The notes beneath the pieces are model-generated. The model ran no database searches, was not told the DNA's origin, and worked only from the letters and a program-made list of their open reading frames with translations. The translations under genes were made by a program, and so were the position numbers. 6,371 nucleotides of DNA from Oxalobacteraceae bacterium (GTDB lineage Bacteria; Pseudomonadota; Gammaproteobacteria; Burkholderiales; Burkholderiaceae_D): contig JAIXQV010000189.1 of NCBI GenBank assembly GCA_027485535.1, positions 1 through 6,371 of the forward strand, written 5' to 3'. Each line of letters begins with the position of its first letter. The first letter of the stretch is position 1. Below are positions 5,062-6,371 of this stretch, in pieces.

Positions 5062-6336
5062 CGCCATCACACCGGCCACCGTAAGGAAAGATCCGAAGAC
5101 AATGATTCTATCATTCTCGCCTACGCGATCCCGCGCCGCTGCATAAGCTTCGGCTGGTGTTCCAAAGCACTGAATACTTCGCTCGCCATCACCGCCGCTG
5201 CCAGCGACGAATCCTGCGCCCGTCAATGCTGAGGCCAAAGATTCGGCACTCGCGGCGCGAGGCAATGGCAAGTCGCAGAAGTACCAGTGATCAATTTTGT
5301 CTTTCAAGTGCAAAAGAATGCCGCTGACATCCTTGTCGGACATCGCACCGAACACCGCGTAGGTGTAGGGGAAGAAACCCATCTGATCGAGATTTTGTGC
5401 CAAGGTTGCGGCTGCATGCGGGTTATGCGCGACATCAAGGATTACGGCAGGTCGACCCGGCAATACCTGAAAGCGCCCTGGCAATTCAACCAGCACTAAA
5501 CCAGCACGAATCTCTTGTGCACCAAGCGGCAAGCGATCCCGCAAGACCTCAAGCGCGGCTAATGCAGCGCTAGCATTCAATAGCTGATTCGCGCCGCGCA
5601 GACTCGGGTAGGCCAGCGCATGCCGGCGAACAGCACGGCCGCCATAGCTCCATTGCTGGCGATCACCCGAGTAGTTGAAGTCACGACCGAACAACCATAG
5701 ATCAGCACCAATCGCATTGGCATGCTCAACCAGTGACTGCGGTGGTGAAGGGTCGCCACAAATCGCTGCGCGCTGCGGTCGGAAAATACCTGCTTTCTCG
5801 AAACCGATTTTTTCGCGCGTATCGCCCAAGTACTGCTGATGATCCAGGTCGACACTGGTGACAATGGCGACGTCGGGGTCGATGATATTCACCGCATCCA
5901 AACGACCACCCAAACCGACTTCCAAGATGACAGCATCGAGCTTGGCATCTGCGAATAGCTTCAAGATGGCCAGCGTAGTGAACTCGAAATAGGTCAGCGA
6001 AACATCGCCACGTACCGCCTCAACCGCTGCAAAGGCATCACACAACACGGCATCGCTAACGCTGCGCCCTTCGATACGTGCACGCTCATTGAAGTCGAGA
6101 ATATGTGGCGAGGTGTACAAACCGACGCGGTAGCTCCCCTGCATGAGCATTGATTCCAGCATGGCGCAGGTCGAGCCCTTGCCATTGGTGCCGCCCACCG
6201 TGATCACGGGGCAGTCGAACCGTAGGTCGAGACGAGCGCCGACCGTTGCAACACGCTCCAGACCCATGTCGATCGCCACAGGGTGCATGGACTCAAGGTG
6301 GGCGAGCCATTGGTTTAATGACGGTGACTCAGACAT
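5053..6336 (-). CDS. folC: Bifunctional folylpolyglutamate synthase/dihydrofolate synthase
   Basis: FolC adds glutamate to dihydropteroate, making dihydrofolate, and then further gamma-linked glutamates to reduced folates, using ATP in the cytosol. This 427-residue Mur-ligase-family protein shows the P-loop VGGTNGKGST (47-56), TSPHILDFNER (75-85), FEFTTLAILKLF (117-128), LEVGLGGRLDAVN (138-150), and the Mg-binding SVDLDHQQYLG (161-171). Lys181 of FEKAGIF is expected to be the carbamylated lysine. The C-terminal domain carries LPGRFQ (285-290), ILDVAHNPHAA (299-309) and FGAMSDKDV (329-337). Length is normal for the family. The frame stays open upstream to the window edge, but ATG 6336 gives a typical N-terminus (LNQWLAHLE, then HPVAIDMGLERV). 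No clear ribosome site precedes it, so a slightly different start is possible. It is the first complete gene of the cluster; accD often precedes it in related genomes, but lies outside this window if present. Confidence 0.97.
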   Translation of the reverse strand: MSESPSLNQWLAHLESMHPVAIDMGLERVATVGARLDLRFDCPVITVGGTNGKGSTCAMLESMLMQGSYRVGLYTSPHILDFNERARIEGRSVSDAVLCDAFAAVEAVRGDVSLTYFEFTTLAILKLFADAKLDAVILEVGLGGRLDAVNIIDPDVAIVTSVDLDHQQYLGDTREKIGFEKAGIFRPQRAAICGDPSPPQSLVEHANAIGADLWLFGRDFNYSGDRQQWSYGGRAVRRHALAYPSLRGANQLLNASAALAALEVLRDRLPLGAQEIRAGLVLVELPGRFQVLPGRPAVILDVAHNPHAAATLAQNLDQMGFFPYTYAVFGAMSDKDVSGILLHLKDKIDHWYFCDLPLPRAASAESLASALTGAGFVAGSGGDGERSIQCFGTPAEAYAAARDRVGENDRIIVFGSFLTVAGVMAVR

Positions 6337-6371
6337 AGCGGAATTCAGTAGCGAAGGGGCTGAATCCCGGC
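6337..6371 (-). other. Region upstream of folC, cut by the window edge
   Basis: Only 35 bases precede the folC start. One minus-strand frame ends in TGA at 6347-6345 and could be the tail of an upstream gene (it would end IQPLRY), but eight codons are too few to identify anything. No promoter hexamers or strong Shine-Dalgarno can be made out. Confidence 0.3.

Noticed and set aside
6345..6371. Possible C-terminus of accD upstream of folC
   Set aside because: A stop exists in one frame, but the eight visible codons do not resemble an AccD tail I recognise, and the evidence is too short to call a gene.

Overview
The window looks like a chromosomal housekeeping region of a betaproteobacterium, probably Burkholderiales or a close relative. 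The clues are the gene order folC – SPOR protein – purF – sulfhydrylase-type PLP enzyme, the sequence character of those proteins, and a moderate GC content (mid-50s % by eye, not counted). The genus cannot be named from the sequence alone. There is no transposase, integrase, CRISPR array, tRNA or rRNA, and nothing clearly of foreign origin.

Layout. Positions 1-253 are non-coding. They hold a hairpin with an A-tract that would work as an intrinsic terminator for leftward (minus-strand) transcription, an AT-rich patch, and a plausible -10 element (TACAAT, 206-211) for the rightward genes. A short plus-strand pair follows: an RDD-family membrane protein (254-802) and a LOG-family nucleoside-monophosphate phosphoribohydrolase (799-1407). 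They overlap in an ATGA, so they are probably translationally coupled. From the right edge, a four-gene minus-strand cluster runs toward them: folC (6336-5053), a DedD-like SPOR protein (5010-4228), purF (4182-2665) and a cystathionine gamma-synthase-family PLP enzyme (2646-1408). Its spacers are only 42, 45 and 18 nt, so it is very likely one operon. The two transcription units converge with no intergenic base: the LOG stop ends at 1407 and the PLP-enzyme stop begins at 1408, both inside the palindrome TGATCA.

How the genes fit together. FolC makes the polyglutamylated folates used by one-carbon metabolism, PurF commits PRPP to purine synthesis (which consumes formyl-folate), and the PLP enzyme probably acts in homocysteine/methionine synthesis, which also draws on folate. 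The LOG protein splits a nucleoside monophosphate into base and ribose 5-phosphate and so touches the same purine/PRPP pool. The SPOR protein is a peptidoglycan-binding, division-associated inner-membrane protein whose link to this operon is positional. The most notable structural point is that cvpA, normally found between the SPOR gene and purF in this cluster, is missing: only 45 nt separate the two. I see no undescribed biological system. The findings below are modest and offered as such.
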